The notes below the pieces were generated by a model. The model did no database searches, was not told where the DNA came from, and worked only from the letters and a program-made list of their open reading frames with translations. Below, piece after piece: positions 35,598 through 47,670 of a stretch of DNA of 64,000 bases (positions within the stretch are counted from its first letter, which is position 1; the number at the start of each line of letters is the position of its first letter). The DNA is from Paramecium sonneborni (Eukaryota > Ciliophora > Oligohymenophorea > Peniculida > Parameciidae). The translations under genes were made by a program, and so were the position numbers. Location: positions 124,001 to 188,000 of the forward strand of contig CAJJDN010000088.1 in the NCBI GenBank assembly GCA_905182985.1, given 5' to 3'.

Positions 35598-36794
35598 ATG
35601 TCTTAAATTCATAACGATCTTTGTATAAAGAGTATTGATGAATTGAGATAAGTATTTAAATAGGTTTAAGTTCCTACAAACTAATCATAACAATAATAAT
35701 AATCATAACAATAAAATGAACAAAAGGAGGTTTAAAAAGTTATTGAAACTATAGCACCAACTTGTCAACATTAATAAATGCATTGTCATCCAATTTGTTA
35801 ACCTTCAAATTTTTGTCATCATGTAAATTATCAACCTTTTGTAATAATCTAAGAATAGCCTGTTAATGAAAGAAAATCAAATAGAAAGAAGAAGAAATAT
35901 GTTAAAGAATTAACAGAAGAAATTTAAGTTTAAATACCAATCAAAAAGTCTAAATAAAAATTAGAATAACCAAACTTTAATATTTAAAGAGAAGTTGATC
36001 ATTTAGAATAATTAATAAGGTAAGTTAAAATTCAAGAACATCCTTCTTAAGTATTAGAATATCATATCAGTGTTCCTGAATAAGAAAAACCAAAAGATAA
36101 TACAGAAATGATTGCCATGCTAACAGCATTAAAACCAGAACCAATCTAATTACCTAAGGATGATTATTTAAAAATTGAAAATGCTAGATTATAAGAAGAA
36201 ATTAAAAATACTAAAATATAACATCATGAACTTTAAGTTAAATATGAAGAGTTGTAAAAAAGAAAGAGAAAAGAAAAAATAGTTAAAGAAATCGAATATA
36301 AAGAAATACCAAAAATTATAGAAGTTCCTAGAGATGTGATTAAAGAAGTAGTAAAACCTTTTGAAGTTGTTAAAGAAGTAATTAAAGAAGTAGAAAAACC
36401 ATCATAAATGAATACAAAAGAAATTCCAATTTATATACCTTAATATAAAGAAGTAACAGTTAATAAAGAAGTGCCAGTTTATAAAGAGATTTAAGTTGAA
36501 AAGGAAGTTAAAGTTTATAAAGACATTCCTGTTTATAAAGATGTACCAGTTTATTATGATGTTCCTGTTTATAGAGATGTTCCTATATATTAGAAAGTAC
36601 CTGTTTATAAAGAAGTACCAGTATATTCTGAACCAGTTAATGTATATAGAGAAATTCCAATCATTAAAGAAATTGAACGCATTCCTGAAACTATTGTTGA
36701 ATATCCAAATTTATAAAGAACAAAAAGGGTTATTTCACCCAATCAAAATTGTAGAACATATATAAGATCTCCTTATTCAAGAGGAGAATATTGA
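35598..36794 (+). CDS. alveolin / epiplasmin (cortical membrane skeleton protein)
   Basis: 398 residues, no intron. The N-terminal 60 residues are Gln-rich with several Cys/His. After a charged helix the region from about residue 215 to 375 consists of short repeats of the alveolin type: KEIPKIIEVPRDVIKEV, then VPVYKDI, IPVYKDVPVY, VPVYRDVPIY and VPVYKEVPVY. Valine-Pro-Tyr periodicity with alternating Lys and Glu is the signature of alveolins, which build the epiplasm under the alveolar sacs of ciliates and apicomplexans. The C-terminus is basic. The gene is complete here; its 3' half recurs at 37294 because of an assembly overlap. Confidence 0.9.
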
Positions 36795-37292
36795 TTATAT
36801 AATAAATTATAATATTGTATATTAATTAAATAAAATGAGTAAAAAACATTTAGTCGAGGAGATGATCATTATTAGAGAAGAAATGAGAAATATAAATGTA
36901 AATATATAAATTTTAATAAAGAATAGAATATAGACAACAAACTCCACTAAAATTTTTGAATTCACACCTCATTAAAATAAAAATTAAAAGATTAGAAAAT
37001 ATTGTTATTAATTGATTGCTTTAAAACCTAAATTATTCATTAAATATTTTATATCAGAATAATATATACATGAATTACTGAAAAAAATGGATTATGAAAA
37101 ATTGCTTCAAATTTCATTGAAATTTATCGTTAAATATTTATAATGTTAAGAAAATTCAGAAATTTAATAAAATCATTCGAATTCACCAAATAATATTAAA
37201 GATGTTCAAAAAGTTAATAAAATAATTAGAGATATTGTTTCGCCAATAAAGACAAAAATTATTTCATAATCATAATTCTTTGATAATTAGTT
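36152..37292. repeat. 1141-bp perfect direct repeat, copy 1 (assembly overlap)
   Basis: Identical to 37294-38434, with one n at 37293 between them. It covers the 3' part of the alveolin gene and the 5' part of the next gene. Interpreted as two contigs whose overlapping ends were joined without merging. Confidence 0.93.
36835..37292 (+). CDS. 5' fragment of the 339-residue gene at 37977 (assembly copy)
   Basis: Starts with the same ATG and sequence as the complete gene at 37977 and is cut by the n at 37293. It is an assembly fragment, not a separate gene. Confidence 0.85.
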
Positions 37293-37293
37293 N

Positions 37294-37936
37294 ACCTAAG
37301 GATGATTATTTAAAAATTGAAAATGCTAGATTATAAGAAGAAATTAAAAATACTAAAATATAACATCATGAACTTTAAGTTAAATATGAAGAGTTGTAAA
37401 AAAGAAAGAGAAAAGAAAAAATAGTTAAAGAAATCGAATATAAAGAAATACCAAAAATTATAGAAGTTCCTAGAGATGTGATTAAAGAAGTAGTAAAACC
37501 TTTTGAAGTTGTTAAAGAAGTAATTAAAGAAGTAGAAAAACCATCATAAATGAATACAAAAGAAATTCCAATTTATATACCTTAATATAAAGAAGTAACA
37601 GTTAATAAAGAAGTGCCAGTTTATAAAGAGATTTAAGTTGAAAAGGAAGTTAAAGTTTATAAAGACATTCCTGTTTATAAAGATGTACCAGTTTATTATG
37701 ATGTTCCTGTTTATAGAGATGTTCCTATATATTAGAAAGTACCTGTTTATAAAGAAGTACCAGTATATTCTGAACCAGTTAATGTATATAGAGAAATTCC
37801 AATCATTAAAGAAATTGAACGCATTCCTGAAACTATTGTTGAATATCCAAATTTATAAAGAACAAAAAGGGTTATTTCACCCAATCAAAATTGTAGAACA
37901 TATATAAGATCTCCTTATTCAAGAGGAGAATATTGA
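37294..37936 (+). CDS. 3' fragment of the alveolin gene (assembly copy)
   Basis: Same reading frame and TGA as 36152-36794, shifted by 1142 bases. It lacks the start because the contig begins here. Not a separate alveolin. Confidence 0.85.
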
Positions 37937-38434
37937 TTATATAATAAATTATAATATTGTATATTAATTAAATAAAATGAGTAAAAAACATTTAGTCGAG
38001 GAGATGATCATTATTAGAGAAGAAATGAGAAATATAAATGTAAATATATAAATTTTAATAAAGAATAGAATATAGACAACAAACTCCACTAAAATTTTTG
38101 AATTCACACCTCATTAAAATAAAAATTAAAAGATTAGAAAATATTGTTATTAATTGATTGCTTTAAAACCTAAATTATTCATTAAATATTTTATATCAGA
38201 ATAATATATACATGAATTACTGAAAAAAATGGATTATGAAAAATTGCTTCAAATTTCATTGAAATTTATCGTTAAATATTTATAATGTTAAGAAAATTCA
38301 GAAATTTAATAAAATCATTCGAATTCACCAAATAATATTAAAGATGTTCAAAAAGTTAATAAAATAATTAGAGATATTGTTTCGCCAATAAAGACAAAAA
38401 TTATTTCATAATCATAATTCTTTGATAATTAGTT
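37294..38434. repeat. 1141-bp perfect direct repeat, copy 2 (assembly overlap)
   Basis: Second copy of 36152-37292. Unique sequence resumes at 38435 and completes the downstream gene. Confidence 0.93.
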
Positions 38435-38996
38435 AAAAAATATTAATAAATCATGTTAAACTTTACCTTAAAATTAAGAAAGTTAATCAAAAAATAATTT
38501 TAATTTAGGTATTCGTCAATAATCTTCTATATTATCATCAATATAATAAGACAATATAAATTCACCAAAATTTAATGAAAATATTATAAATGCAATTAAT
38601 GAGATCTCATTTGAAAGATCTTCTATTAAAAAAGATAATTAAAATATGAAATAGATTGATTAATAGTTTGATAACTAAAATTAAAAATTAAATCACTCTC
38701 AAATTAATAATTATAAATAAATGGATTAAGATATTAGTGTAATAACTACACCAAAATAGAAAGAATTTGAGAATTATAAATAAACATTGAATACAAGCAT
38801 GAATAGTTCATTTAAGGATACAAAAAGAAAATTTTAAAACAAATCTTTACTTGAATTAAAAAATCTCGAAAAATTAGATGATAAAAGATTTCCAAAAAAA
38901 GAAATTCCATACACGATGCTATCTGTAGATTATGTACGTAAGAGAAGAAAAACACCTGAAAAAAATAGAGGCTTTAATATTATTACAAATTATTGA
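37977..38996 (+). CDS. unrecognised basic Asn/Lys/Gln-rich protein, 339 residues
   Basis: An uninterrupted frame starting 40 bp after the alveolin stop. A 24-nt GTA...AAG stretch early in the gene is in frame and may or may not be spliced. Residues 60-130 contain a helical, hydrophobic-patterned region; the middle is Asn/Ser/Gln-rich with charged helices. The C-terminus is basic (YVRKRRKTPEKNRGF). No family recognised. Its position directly behind an alveolin does not by itself imply a cortical role. Confidence 0.65.
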
Positions 38997-39025
38997 TAAA
39001 ATATATATTTATTTTAATATTAAAA

Positions 39026-39705
39026 ATGTAGTTAGATTAATTAATAACAACCTTTGGTTTGGATACTTGTGATGAAATACCATTTCTAAAATTATAAGCA
39101 AGAAAATTTAAAATATCTCGGCCATCATATATAGCATTCATTGTTGTATTATTAGGATTGGCATGCATAATACTAGGAATAGGAAGAGGATTTTTTATTA
39201 AAATAATGACATTAGTCTACCCATTTATTATGACATTAGAAGTAATTGAAACTTAAAGTAATAAATCGAATATATTTATTTAGATTATAGAAATGCTAAA
39301 TAATGGTTATCATACTGGGTTATTGTAATGATTGTTCATTTATTGGATGATTATTTGTATTGGATATTATATTACTTACCCTATTATCATTTCATAAAGT
39401 TTATCTTTTTTGTCTTGCTATTTCACCCGAAAACGTAATTTGCAGAACATTTCTATGATGCAGTATAATTATATTAAAACATTATTAGGTATTTCATAAA
39501 TGCTATGTTAATTATTAAAAATACATATATTCTAGAAAAAGAAATCCAAGTTTCAATTATTGAATTTTAATAACTTTTCATATGCTTTTATTACTAAAAA
39601 AATTTTTATAAGTATGTGACAATAATCTTCATTTTTCAATTTTTTAATTCTTATTAAAATTTCTATACTAACAATATTTATGTCCAGATTTTATCTATAT
39701 TTTGA
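39026..39705 (+). CDS. REEP/HVA22/Yop1 (TB2/DP1) family ER-shaping protein
   Basis: 217 residues with one 26-nt intron placed as the family block begins. The family signature is visible: YPFIMTLEVIE, then YRNAKQWLSYWVIVMIVHLLDD, and YLYWILYYLPYYHFIKFIFF, followed by FHPKT. The two hydrophobic hairpins wedge into the membrane and curve ER tubules. An extra N-terminal TM segment (about residues 35-55) precedes the domain. The last 60 residues after FYDAVQLYQNII have little family resemblance, so the 3' end may contain another splice I could not settle. Confidence 0.85.
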
Positions 39706-40629
39706 TTAAAAATTCAATTCGTTTCCATGAATTTTCCTAACCTTTTTTATTAAGACAAATACATTGACCATAAATCTCTATGAATAAAAAAACATATATT
39801 TATAATAAGGTTTCTTAAAGCTTTATTTTAAGAGATATTATTCATTTTATTTTTAATGGATTATAATTGATTAAGTATTGTTAATGCATTGTAAAAATAA
39901 ATAATTTAAATTAATATTTTTTTTTAGTTCATTCGCAAATTTTTTTTGGGAAATAGATACTTTTAGGATCTGAAAATTGCTTAATTTAAGTATGAATAAT
40001 AATCAGATTAAAAATAAATATAAATTGTTATTTACCAATTATTATTTAATTATCAGTTATTAAATGAATAATTAATTTACTAAGTTTTTTATTCCTAAAC
40101 TACTTGCAAATAATTAAATTATACAAATTATTTATCTTCTAAATAATCTATTCATGATATAATACATATATTATAATCTAAAAGATTTCTATTTTTAAAA
40201 TTAATAAGCAAAAATTATATCTTAAATGTAATGGTATTTTGTTTGTTTTAAAATTATCAATGACTAAAATTCACAGTTTGATTATATAAAACAAAAACTT
40301 AATACAATCATTTGATTCAAAAATCTTTCCCTTTTTACTGATCTTCCTAAAGAAAGCTTTGTTAATTTCTTAAAAATAAAATCAATATCATCAAATTTAA
40401 AGCATGAATTTTATAATACAGTTGACAAGCATCTAAAAATATTGATCTTATCATTTATCTAAATTTTTACATTGATTCAAAAATAAAATATAATATTCTA
40501 TATATTAAAGAAACTGATGGGAAATAATAATAATTATATATAAATATTTAAAATAATAATTTTTATCAAAATTAATGGCAAGTCAATCAGGAATTGAATA
40601 AATATTTGGTTGTTTTACAAAATAAAGTA
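39706..40629. other. intergenic with a possible coding remnant
   Basis: 0.9 kb, AT-rich. Around 40316-40590 the plus strand has an ATG-less open frame with coding-like text (FTDLPKESFVNFLKIKS). It could be a decayed exon or a missed upstream exon of the next gene. Nothing else is seen. Confidence 0.3.
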
Positions 40630-41713
40630 ATGAAATTATTGATTGGTGTATTACGTACATTCATAAAGTAATTAGGATTTCTACTCAAATTAATAATGGC
40701 TATAATAATTTTGATATGTTCAATTTATTTAATATACAAATAAAGAAAATCATAATACAAAAAACAATTGACAAGAAAATAAATAATATTTAGCATATTA
40801 ACAATAGATATTATTTGTAAAGTTATGATAAATTTTAGTTTATTTGGCATTTTAATTAAGTAACAGAGTTGATGCTTTATATTTTCCTATTCCATATTTT
40901 CAATTTATGTTTATCAGTTATAGTATATACTATTTTGGGAGAAAATCTATATTATTAGCATCATTCAATGGGTCAGATGAATAAATGTCAATATCAGCAG
41001 CAATGTAAATAAAGTTGGCAAAATTGATGTTCAATGGATTAGTATTTTTTATATCTGCAATTTTTATCTTAAATTATATAGACTACATTTTGAATATTAA
41101 GGATTATCATTTATGCTAAGGTTTTAATCTTTATAATTATTTAGCCTAGTTTTTCAATATAATAACTACAGTAGGATTTTTACTTCAAGGATTATTCTTT
41201 TTACAGATCAGATAGTTAACATGTTAAGTGAATAAGAATATTAAGGTAGATTAAAATGGAGAGATTAAATAATTTACTGAAGTTGTAAAAAAGAGATTAA
41301 AATAAATTTGGTATTTATATTCTCTATTGAGGTTGTTTGTAATCATAAATGTAGTAGGATCATTTTTTAGCTTTATTTAAAATATTTATTTTGTAATAAT
41401 GAATTCAATATACCTCACTAAAGGAATGAATTATGAATGTTTATATGTTCATGTAATTATACATTCTAAATATATTTAGTTTCAAAATAATTAGGATTTG
41501 ACAAATCTCTTGAATTCATTTCTTGACTTATTAGATAAATTACTTTCTTTTTTTATACCATACTTTCTTGCTCTCTTTATCTTTTGGCAGAGAAAGCCTA
41601 AATAAATAGTTTAATCAGAATCATATGATATTGCAACAGAAATATACATTATTTAAAGTGATAGCACTAATTAGATAGATTAAAGTCTATCTCTTAAAAG
41701 TTAAAAAAATTGA
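40630..41713 (+). CDS. multi-pass membrane protein, about seven TM segments
   Basis: 353 residues with one 22-nt intron; the total is a codon multiple. Hydrophobic segments lie near residues 17-34, 50-75, 85-105, 140-163, 183-206, 245-275 and 320-340. The C-terminal tail is polar with several Ser. Seven helices with an outside N-terminus would fit a GPCR-like or similar receptor, but no class motif is present. The start is uncertain: another ATG at 40575 could be used if a 19-nt GTT...AAG intron were spliced. Function unknown. Confidence 0.6.
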
Positions 41714-41916
41714 TTTTAAATTTTTGTGCTGAAATATTTAGATGTTAAATAAATTATAAAATATATATAATTTCTTTAAGTTCTCAATATCTTTTGTGTA
41801 TAAAAAATTAAGCTATATTCTCAATATTAATTTGAGTATTTTAACTTATAAATAGATTTTATAAATTATGTTCTTAAAGACTTGAAACTTATATTAATAT
41901 AATAATTTATATTAAA

Positions 41917-42215
41917 ATGTCTTTTGATAAATTACAGCCCGTCATTAAACAAATGGATATGAGTGATGAAATGCAAAGAGAAGTCATTGAAGTATCAAGA
42001 TAAGCTATAGATAAAAGTTCAACTGTATTACTATCTGTAATTTTTAGGATCAATAAATTGCATCATATATCAAGGATGAATTAAGAGCAAAATATCATGG
42101 TACGTGGCATTGTATTGTAGGAAGAAACTTTGGATCATATGTAACACATGAAACAAAACATTATATATATTTTTATATTGGATAACTGGCAATCATGCTC
42201 TTCAAAACAGGATGA
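41917..42215 (+). CDS. dynein light chain LC8 (DYNLL)
   Basis: 91 residues in two exons; a 23-nt intron falls before the second helix. Matches LC8 throughout: [19 protein letters not shown], then [38 protein letters not shown], and [16 protein letters not shown] at the end. LC8 is a homodimeric hub that binds intermediate chains of cytoplasmic and axonemal dyneins and many other partners. Length is typical (89-91). Flanked by AT-rich spacers. Confidence 0.96.
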
Positions 42216-42365
42216 ATTATATATTAAATATTGGATAATATATATTTATCATATAAATTACATCTTTTTAAGGTCATAATTGCTTAATACAGAATAGATT
42301 CTAATTATATATATTATATTTTAATATTTTTACAGAAAAAGGTTAATATATTAGTAATTACTTCA

Positions 42366-43439
42366 TCAATTTAGATCTTAGATGTTTTTACTTTAGGCTA
42401 TAGCACAGTATACTTTTTATTTTTTATTATTTAATCTCTTTTCTTTTTATTAAATTTATTAAAAACTTAATTTCACAATGAAATCATCATCATTTGGCAT
42501 ATAGTTTTGATATTCTTATTAAATTGAATTAAGTGGATTGAATTAAATACATTTCATTAATCTTTTAGTTTAAGAATCACTATCATCTAACATGAATGTT
42601 GGTTAAATATCAAGATTTTCTAAATCATATTTTTTTAGATTAACTTTCTTATGTAAATGTCTTTCTGATTTTTTCATAATCTTAGATATTATTGATTAAT
42701 TTTATTTTTCTTATTCAAAATTTCCAACTTAATATCCAGATTTTGCTCTCTTTCTATTAGTTTTTATATTTTATTAAAATTTTTAATCTAAATCAAAGGT
42801 TTTTTCTCTACGAAATGAATATGTCTTTCTAGCTGAACATGTAGTCTAAGGACGAACAAATTCAGTATTAGTTGTTTATTAAAAGTTTGTATTTAATGGA
42901 GAATTATTCATATATCTACTTTTTACAACCATTTGACTAACTCTCCTACTATATTTTTCATTAATAGACTTTAATTTGTATTCAAAATCTTTGCTCATTA
43001 CTTTCAATTTCTTAGGTTATACAAAAATCTTTGTCTAAACAGATTTAGGTCTAATTTTTCCATGTATTACTCTATTTTTGAAATCCTTTATTATTTTTTG
43101 AATTCTTTCAGATTTATTATCAAATTATTATGAATTCTTAAATGAATTGTATAGTTTATCAAAGTCACTCACTTCTTCAATTAATTTATCATTCTAAAAA
43201 GAAATTTTGCGTGGTTTTATTACATCATGACTCACATTATTTTAAATTGCAAGATCATTTATTTTATTTAGAATCTCTCTTATTTTTCCTAAGTCCCAAC
43301 TGCCGCTTGTTTTATCACATTTTAAAGTTCTCAACATTTCTAATGGATTATGTAAAAAGTCTTCGATCATTCCACTAGCTAAACCAAAAGGTTTTGGTTT
43401 ATCAGGACTGTCTTCTAAGTTAATAAAAGTCAAAGACAT
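42366..43439 (-). CDS. unrecognised basic protein, 357 residues
   Basis: An uninterrupted frame with many TAA/TAG Gln codons. The N-terminus (MSLTFINLEDSPDKPKPFG) leads to a folded-looking helical part up to about residue 110; the rest is Lys/Arg/Asn-rich with short helices. Between-strand context: it is followed 31 bp downstream (on the same strand, upstream in coordinates) by another unrecognised minus-strand gene, so the two may be co-oriented but separately transcribed. No domain recognised. Confidence 0.65.
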
Positions 43440-43469
43440 AAAAAAATTAAATTAGAAAACAAAAATAAA

Positions 43470-44312
43470 TCATATTTACATTCTTCTTTAATCAACTACT
43501 AGAATATTTGGTTTTGCTTTATTTGCTATCCTACTTCTTAAAATTCTTAATTCTTGATCAACTAAAAACTTATTGCATTTTGGTACTTAAAAAGAAAGAT
43601 TACCTAATTAAATTGATGTAATTGCCAATTATTGATCCCTTATGTTATTAGGAGTATATGAATTACGTGAATTTTGTAGTGTTTCTCTTAGTTTTTTATT
43701 GATGGTTGCAGATTAAATTATTGATTAAGCTTTAGTGGTGATTTCATCTAAAAATATCGATTATCCTTTTTTTATTTTTGGATCCTTTTTAGTTAATGAA
43801 GGAGAATTTTGATTTTCATTTTTAATCCATTATTAAGTAAAATCATTGAAAGTTTATTACATAGTTTTATTTAATAATGTTTTGGTTTATTAAAATCTAC
43901 CTCTTTCTGTTTAAGGATTAACCACATGTTTTGTTCCTTTATTTAAAGAATTACTTATATTTTCACTATTTCTAAGTGAAGGCAAACCCATTTTATAATT
44001 TCTTGGAGTGTTTCGATTTTAATATTCAATAATTTTTTTATTAATGATTCTTGATTTTAAATTAAATCTTTCTTCCATATCAATTGACTTATATTGATTT
44101 CTGTAATATTAAATAATTTCATTTTCATCTTAATGTTTAAATTCCTCATCTAATTTTGTAGGTTGTTAAATTTGTTTTTTATATATATTTTCATAAGCAA
44201 TCATTTTTATAGAATTTAAAATCTATTTGATCTCTTCTGTATCATTCTGATAATATCCTTATTCTATTTGTCTCTTTTAAATTTATTCTAGTTCTTTCAA
44301 AGGAGAATTCAT
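43470..44312 (-). CDS. unrecognised basic coiled protein, 280 residues
   Basis: A single open frame. Residues 1-100 form a Gln/Glu/Lys helix, the centre is Asn/Thr/Gln-rich, and the C-terminal part is helical and basic (LVDQELRILRSRIANKAK). An 18-nt GTA...AAG segment near the 3' end is in frame and too short for a normal intron. The gene reads into the one at 43439 with a 30-bp spacer. Family not recognised. Confidence 0.62.
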
Positions 44313-44515
44313 TATAAGTTAATTAATTTTTATATTAATTTTTAAGTAAATGAATAAAATTTTATTGAAGGAACTTTTTTTGGTCAAATCAAATCTTAAA
44401 CTAAAGTAAATATGAGGTATTATATAACAAATGTTCTGAAAAAAATAAAATATGCTAAGATTAAATATTCTTTAAATTTATTTTTTAGATTAATAGTATT
44501 TTTGCTTTTTAAAAA

Positions 44516-45115
44516 TCATTGTGATGGAGAGTATATTTTTTTTATGTGTTATTGAAAGTCTAATTAAATATATGTATTAAAATTAAATATTTTGGGCATT
44601 ATCTAATATAGCCTTAATATTAAAGAATCTTTGCCAGTACTATATTTAGTAGAGTGCTTGATTCTTTTTAAAATAAGTATTTAATTGAGTCTTAAAAGAA
44701 ATGATAAATTTTATAATGAATTAGTTTAACACAAATAATATTGTGTAGTAAAGACCTTTTTTGCAAGTTAAATTTTATTCTAATTGATAATTCTTTTAGA
44801 ACTTGTAGATTGTATAAATGAAAGTGATAATAATTTTTGGAATCTACATAGTAATTTTTTTATATTTGGTGCTTACTTTTTAATGCTCTTGACCTTTTAA
44901 AATAGATTTTACCTAAATGCAAAAATTATTATATTATTATTTAGGAGAGATTAAAATATTTTATATTTAATTTAGATTTACCTCTATTTTACTATATCAT
45001 CAATAACGCCATTTTCTTTTGACTAGTTTTCTATATATGTCATCAGAATTTAAAATTTATCTAAAATAAATTGAAATAATTTTCTATTAGCAGCTTATTC
45101 TGCATTAGATTTCAT
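44516..45115 (-). CDS. possible 199-residue basic protein (weak)
   Basis: An open frame of 200 codons in an otherwise empty stretch. The first 45 residues look like a real protein (MKSNAEQAANRKLFQFILDK). The remainder is rich in Ile, Asn, Lys and Phe, as expected of translated AT-rich noncoding DNA. With TGA as the only stop, frames of this size arise by chance fairly often. A real short gene with introns may be hidden here. Confidence 0.3.
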
Positions 45116-45247
45116 AATTTGATTGTTAGAACTTAAGTGTCTGTTGTTTTAGTCAATTTTTGAATATAATTTCAGGTATTTGAGTTTTGTGTTATAAATT
45201 ACAGACAAAATTAACTGGTATCATATAAGTTGTTATACTTCTGATGT

Positions 45248-45768
45248 ACTATTTATATATCCATATAGTAAAAATATCGCTTAAATAATAATATTTTAAT
45301 ATATATTAAAACAAGATCCAAAACAAAGATTTATGAAATAAAAATGAATAAGATAAGAAAGGAAAGGAATAAAAAGATGAGATTAAAATGTTAAAAGATT
45401 AGATTAGACTTAATAATTTACGAGTGATAATTATAAGTTGAAAATAATTCAATTAAGATGGATATCTGAATAAAAATAAGTATTAGGATAGATATAATAA
45501 TATTATAAGATATTGTTTTTCCTAATAGAACATATGTGAGAAATTAACATATTGAATGAGAAATATATGAAGTAGTTTTGTAGTAAAAAGAGTATAAAGA
45601 TGATGGATAGATAAATAAATTTAGAAATGAATAAATAATAATTTATATAAATGATTTATATAATAGATTTATTCATTGATCGATAGGAACAATGATGAAT
45701 CCTACTGTAATTGAATGCGATAGGTTTTACTCTTGAGCATAAATTTCAGTTGGTGCTGATCCATATGC
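45248..45768. repeat. 521-bp perfect direct repeat, copy 1, left of the N gap
   Basis: Identical to 46385-46905. It contains the last 96 bases of the coding strand of the SIMPL gene (TGA at 45673-45675) and its 3' flank, then runs into the N tract. Interpreted as overlapping contig ends. Confidence 0.9.
45673..45768 (-). CDS. 3' fragment of the SIMPL gene at 46810 (assembly copy)
   Basis: The final 31 codons and stop of the SIMPL-domain gene, identical to 46810-46905, truncated by the N run. Not a separate gene. Confidence 0.85.
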
Positions 45769-46384
45769 NNNNNNNNNNNNNNNNNNNNNNNNNNNNNNNN
45801 NNNNNNNNNNNNNNNNNNNNNNNNNNNNNNNNNNNNNNNNNNNNNNNNNNNNNNNNNNNNNNNNNNNNNNNNNNNNNNNNNNNNNNNNNNNNNNNNNNNN
45901 NNNNNNNNNNNNNNNNNNNNNNNNNNNNNNNNNNNNNNNNNNNNNNNNNNNNNNNNNNNNNNNNNNNNNNNNNNNNNNNNNNNNNNNNNNNNNNNNNNNN
46001 NNNNNNNNNNNNNNNNNNNNNNNNNNNNNNNNNNNNNNNNNNNNNNNNNNNNNNNNNNNNNNNNNNNNNNNNNNNNNNNNNNNNNNNNNNNNNNNNNNNN
46101 NNNNNNNNNNNNNNNNNNNNNNNNNNNNNNNNNNNNNNNNNNNNNNNNNNNNNNNNNNNNNNNNNNNNNNNNNNNNNNNNNNNNNNNNNNNNNNNNNNNN
46201 NNNNNNNNNNNNNNNNNNNNNNNNNNNNNNNNNNNNNNNNNNNNNNNNNNNNNNNNNNNNNNNNNNNNNNNNNNNNNNNNNNNNNNNNNNNNNNNNNNNN
46301 NNNNNNNNNNNNNNNNNNNNNNNNNNNNNNNNNNNNNNNNNNNNNNNNNNNNNNNNNNNNNNNNNNNNNNNNNNNNNNNNNNNN
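45769..46384. other. assembly gap (616 N)
   Basis: A run of undetermined bases. Because both sides carry the same 521 bp, the true gap may be zero or negative. A frame that appears to cross it is meaningless. Confidence 0.98.
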
Positions 46385-46905
46385 ACTATTTATATATCCA
46401 TATAGTAAAAATATCGCTTAAATAATAATATTTTAATATATATTAAAACAAGATCCAAAACAAAGATTTATGAAATAAAAATGAATAAGATAAGAAAGGA
46501 AAGGAATAAAAAGATGAGATTAAAATGTTAAAAGATTAGATTAGACTTAATAATTTACGAGTGATAATTATAAGTTGAAAATAATTCAATTAAGATGGAT
46601 ATCTGAATAAAAATAAGTATTAGGATAGATATAATAATATTATAAGATATTGTTTTTCCTAATAGAACATATGTGAGAAATTAACATATTGAATGAGAAA
46701 TATATGAAGTAGTTTTGTAGTAAAAAGAGTATAAAGATGATGGATAGATAAATAAATTTAGAAATGAATAAATAATAATTTATATAAATGATTTATATAA
46801 TAGATTTATTCATTGATCGATAGGAACAATGATGAATCCTACTGTAATTGAATGCGATAGGTTTTACTCTTGAGCATAAATTTCAGTTGGTGCTGATCCA
46901 TATGC
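46385..46905. repeat. 521-bp perfect direct repeat, copy 2, right of the N gap
   Basis: Second copy of 45248-45768. The copy continues into the intact SIMPL gene. Confidence 0.9.
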
Positions 46906-47670
46906 CATAGTATCCATCATAGGCATTGCTTTATTTTAATAAGAAGGTCTTGGAGCATATGATTGATCTATAGAAATACTTTTTATTGAATGGATTTTCA
47001 TATCTAAAGTTTTTAAAGCAATTTAAGCCTATTAATATTAATAAATAGTTTTATACTTTATGAGTAGCATCTTTAATAGCTAATTAAAGTATTTAATCTT
47101 TTAATTCAGCTTTTTATTCTGGTTTAATATCAAATTAAACACTCTAAATAGAAGTAACTCCAGCATTGATGGCAGCATCAATCAATTAACCAACTATATT
47201 CAAATTAGATGTTTCCATTTTTTGAGAAATAATTACTTTATATCCTTTAAATATGATTTCATTTTTTCCATAAGAATAATCATATTCAGTATGAGGAAAC
47301 ATTTAAAATTAAGTTGTAGAGATCTTCACTCCTCCATTAGTTGTATCTACTGATTATAAGGATCTATTTATTTTTAATTATATATTACTTGAATGATGTT
47401 GCTTATATTTTATTAGCAGTATTTAAAGCCAATTCTGCTAATTCATTTTATATTTCTATAGCATAATGAATTGTAGCTATTGTTGGTTCAACACTTAAAG
47501 ATCCTGTTCCTGTCACTTAAAATACATCTGGTCTTCTGTATTCTATATCAGAACACTAAACATATTTTTCTTATGTTAATTACTTCGAAATTGTTAATTG
47601 TAGATTAGTCTTTAATGAATGATCCAACTATCATTGTTATACATATTGCAATTGTTAAAATTCTAAACAT
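46810..47670 (-). CDS. secreted SIMPL-domain (DUF541) protein, first of a tandem pair
   Basis: 259 residues in four exons; introns of 28, 25 and 28 nt. A signal peptide covers about residues 1-20 (MFRILTIAICITMIVG). The SIMPL fold begins with QVTGTGSLSVEPTIATIHYA, the typical V-x-G-x-G-x-x-x-x-x-P-D/T-x-A opening. Later blocks are KGYKVIISQKMETSNLN, LIDAAINAGVTSIQSVQFDI and QLAIKDATHKAQIALKTLDM, all in family order. SIMPL proteins include bacterial BP26-type periplasmic proteins and the animal IRAK1BP1; their biochemical activity is not established. A paralogue lies 183 bp upstream on the same strand. Confidence 0.86.

Noticed and set aside
36496..37907. Two identical 89-codon plus-strand frames rich in Met, Leu and Lys
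   Set aside because: An out-of-frame reading of the alveolin repeat region and its assembly copy.
45711..46421. A 236-codon frame across the N tract
   Set aside because: It consists mostly of undetermined bases and has no coding meaning.
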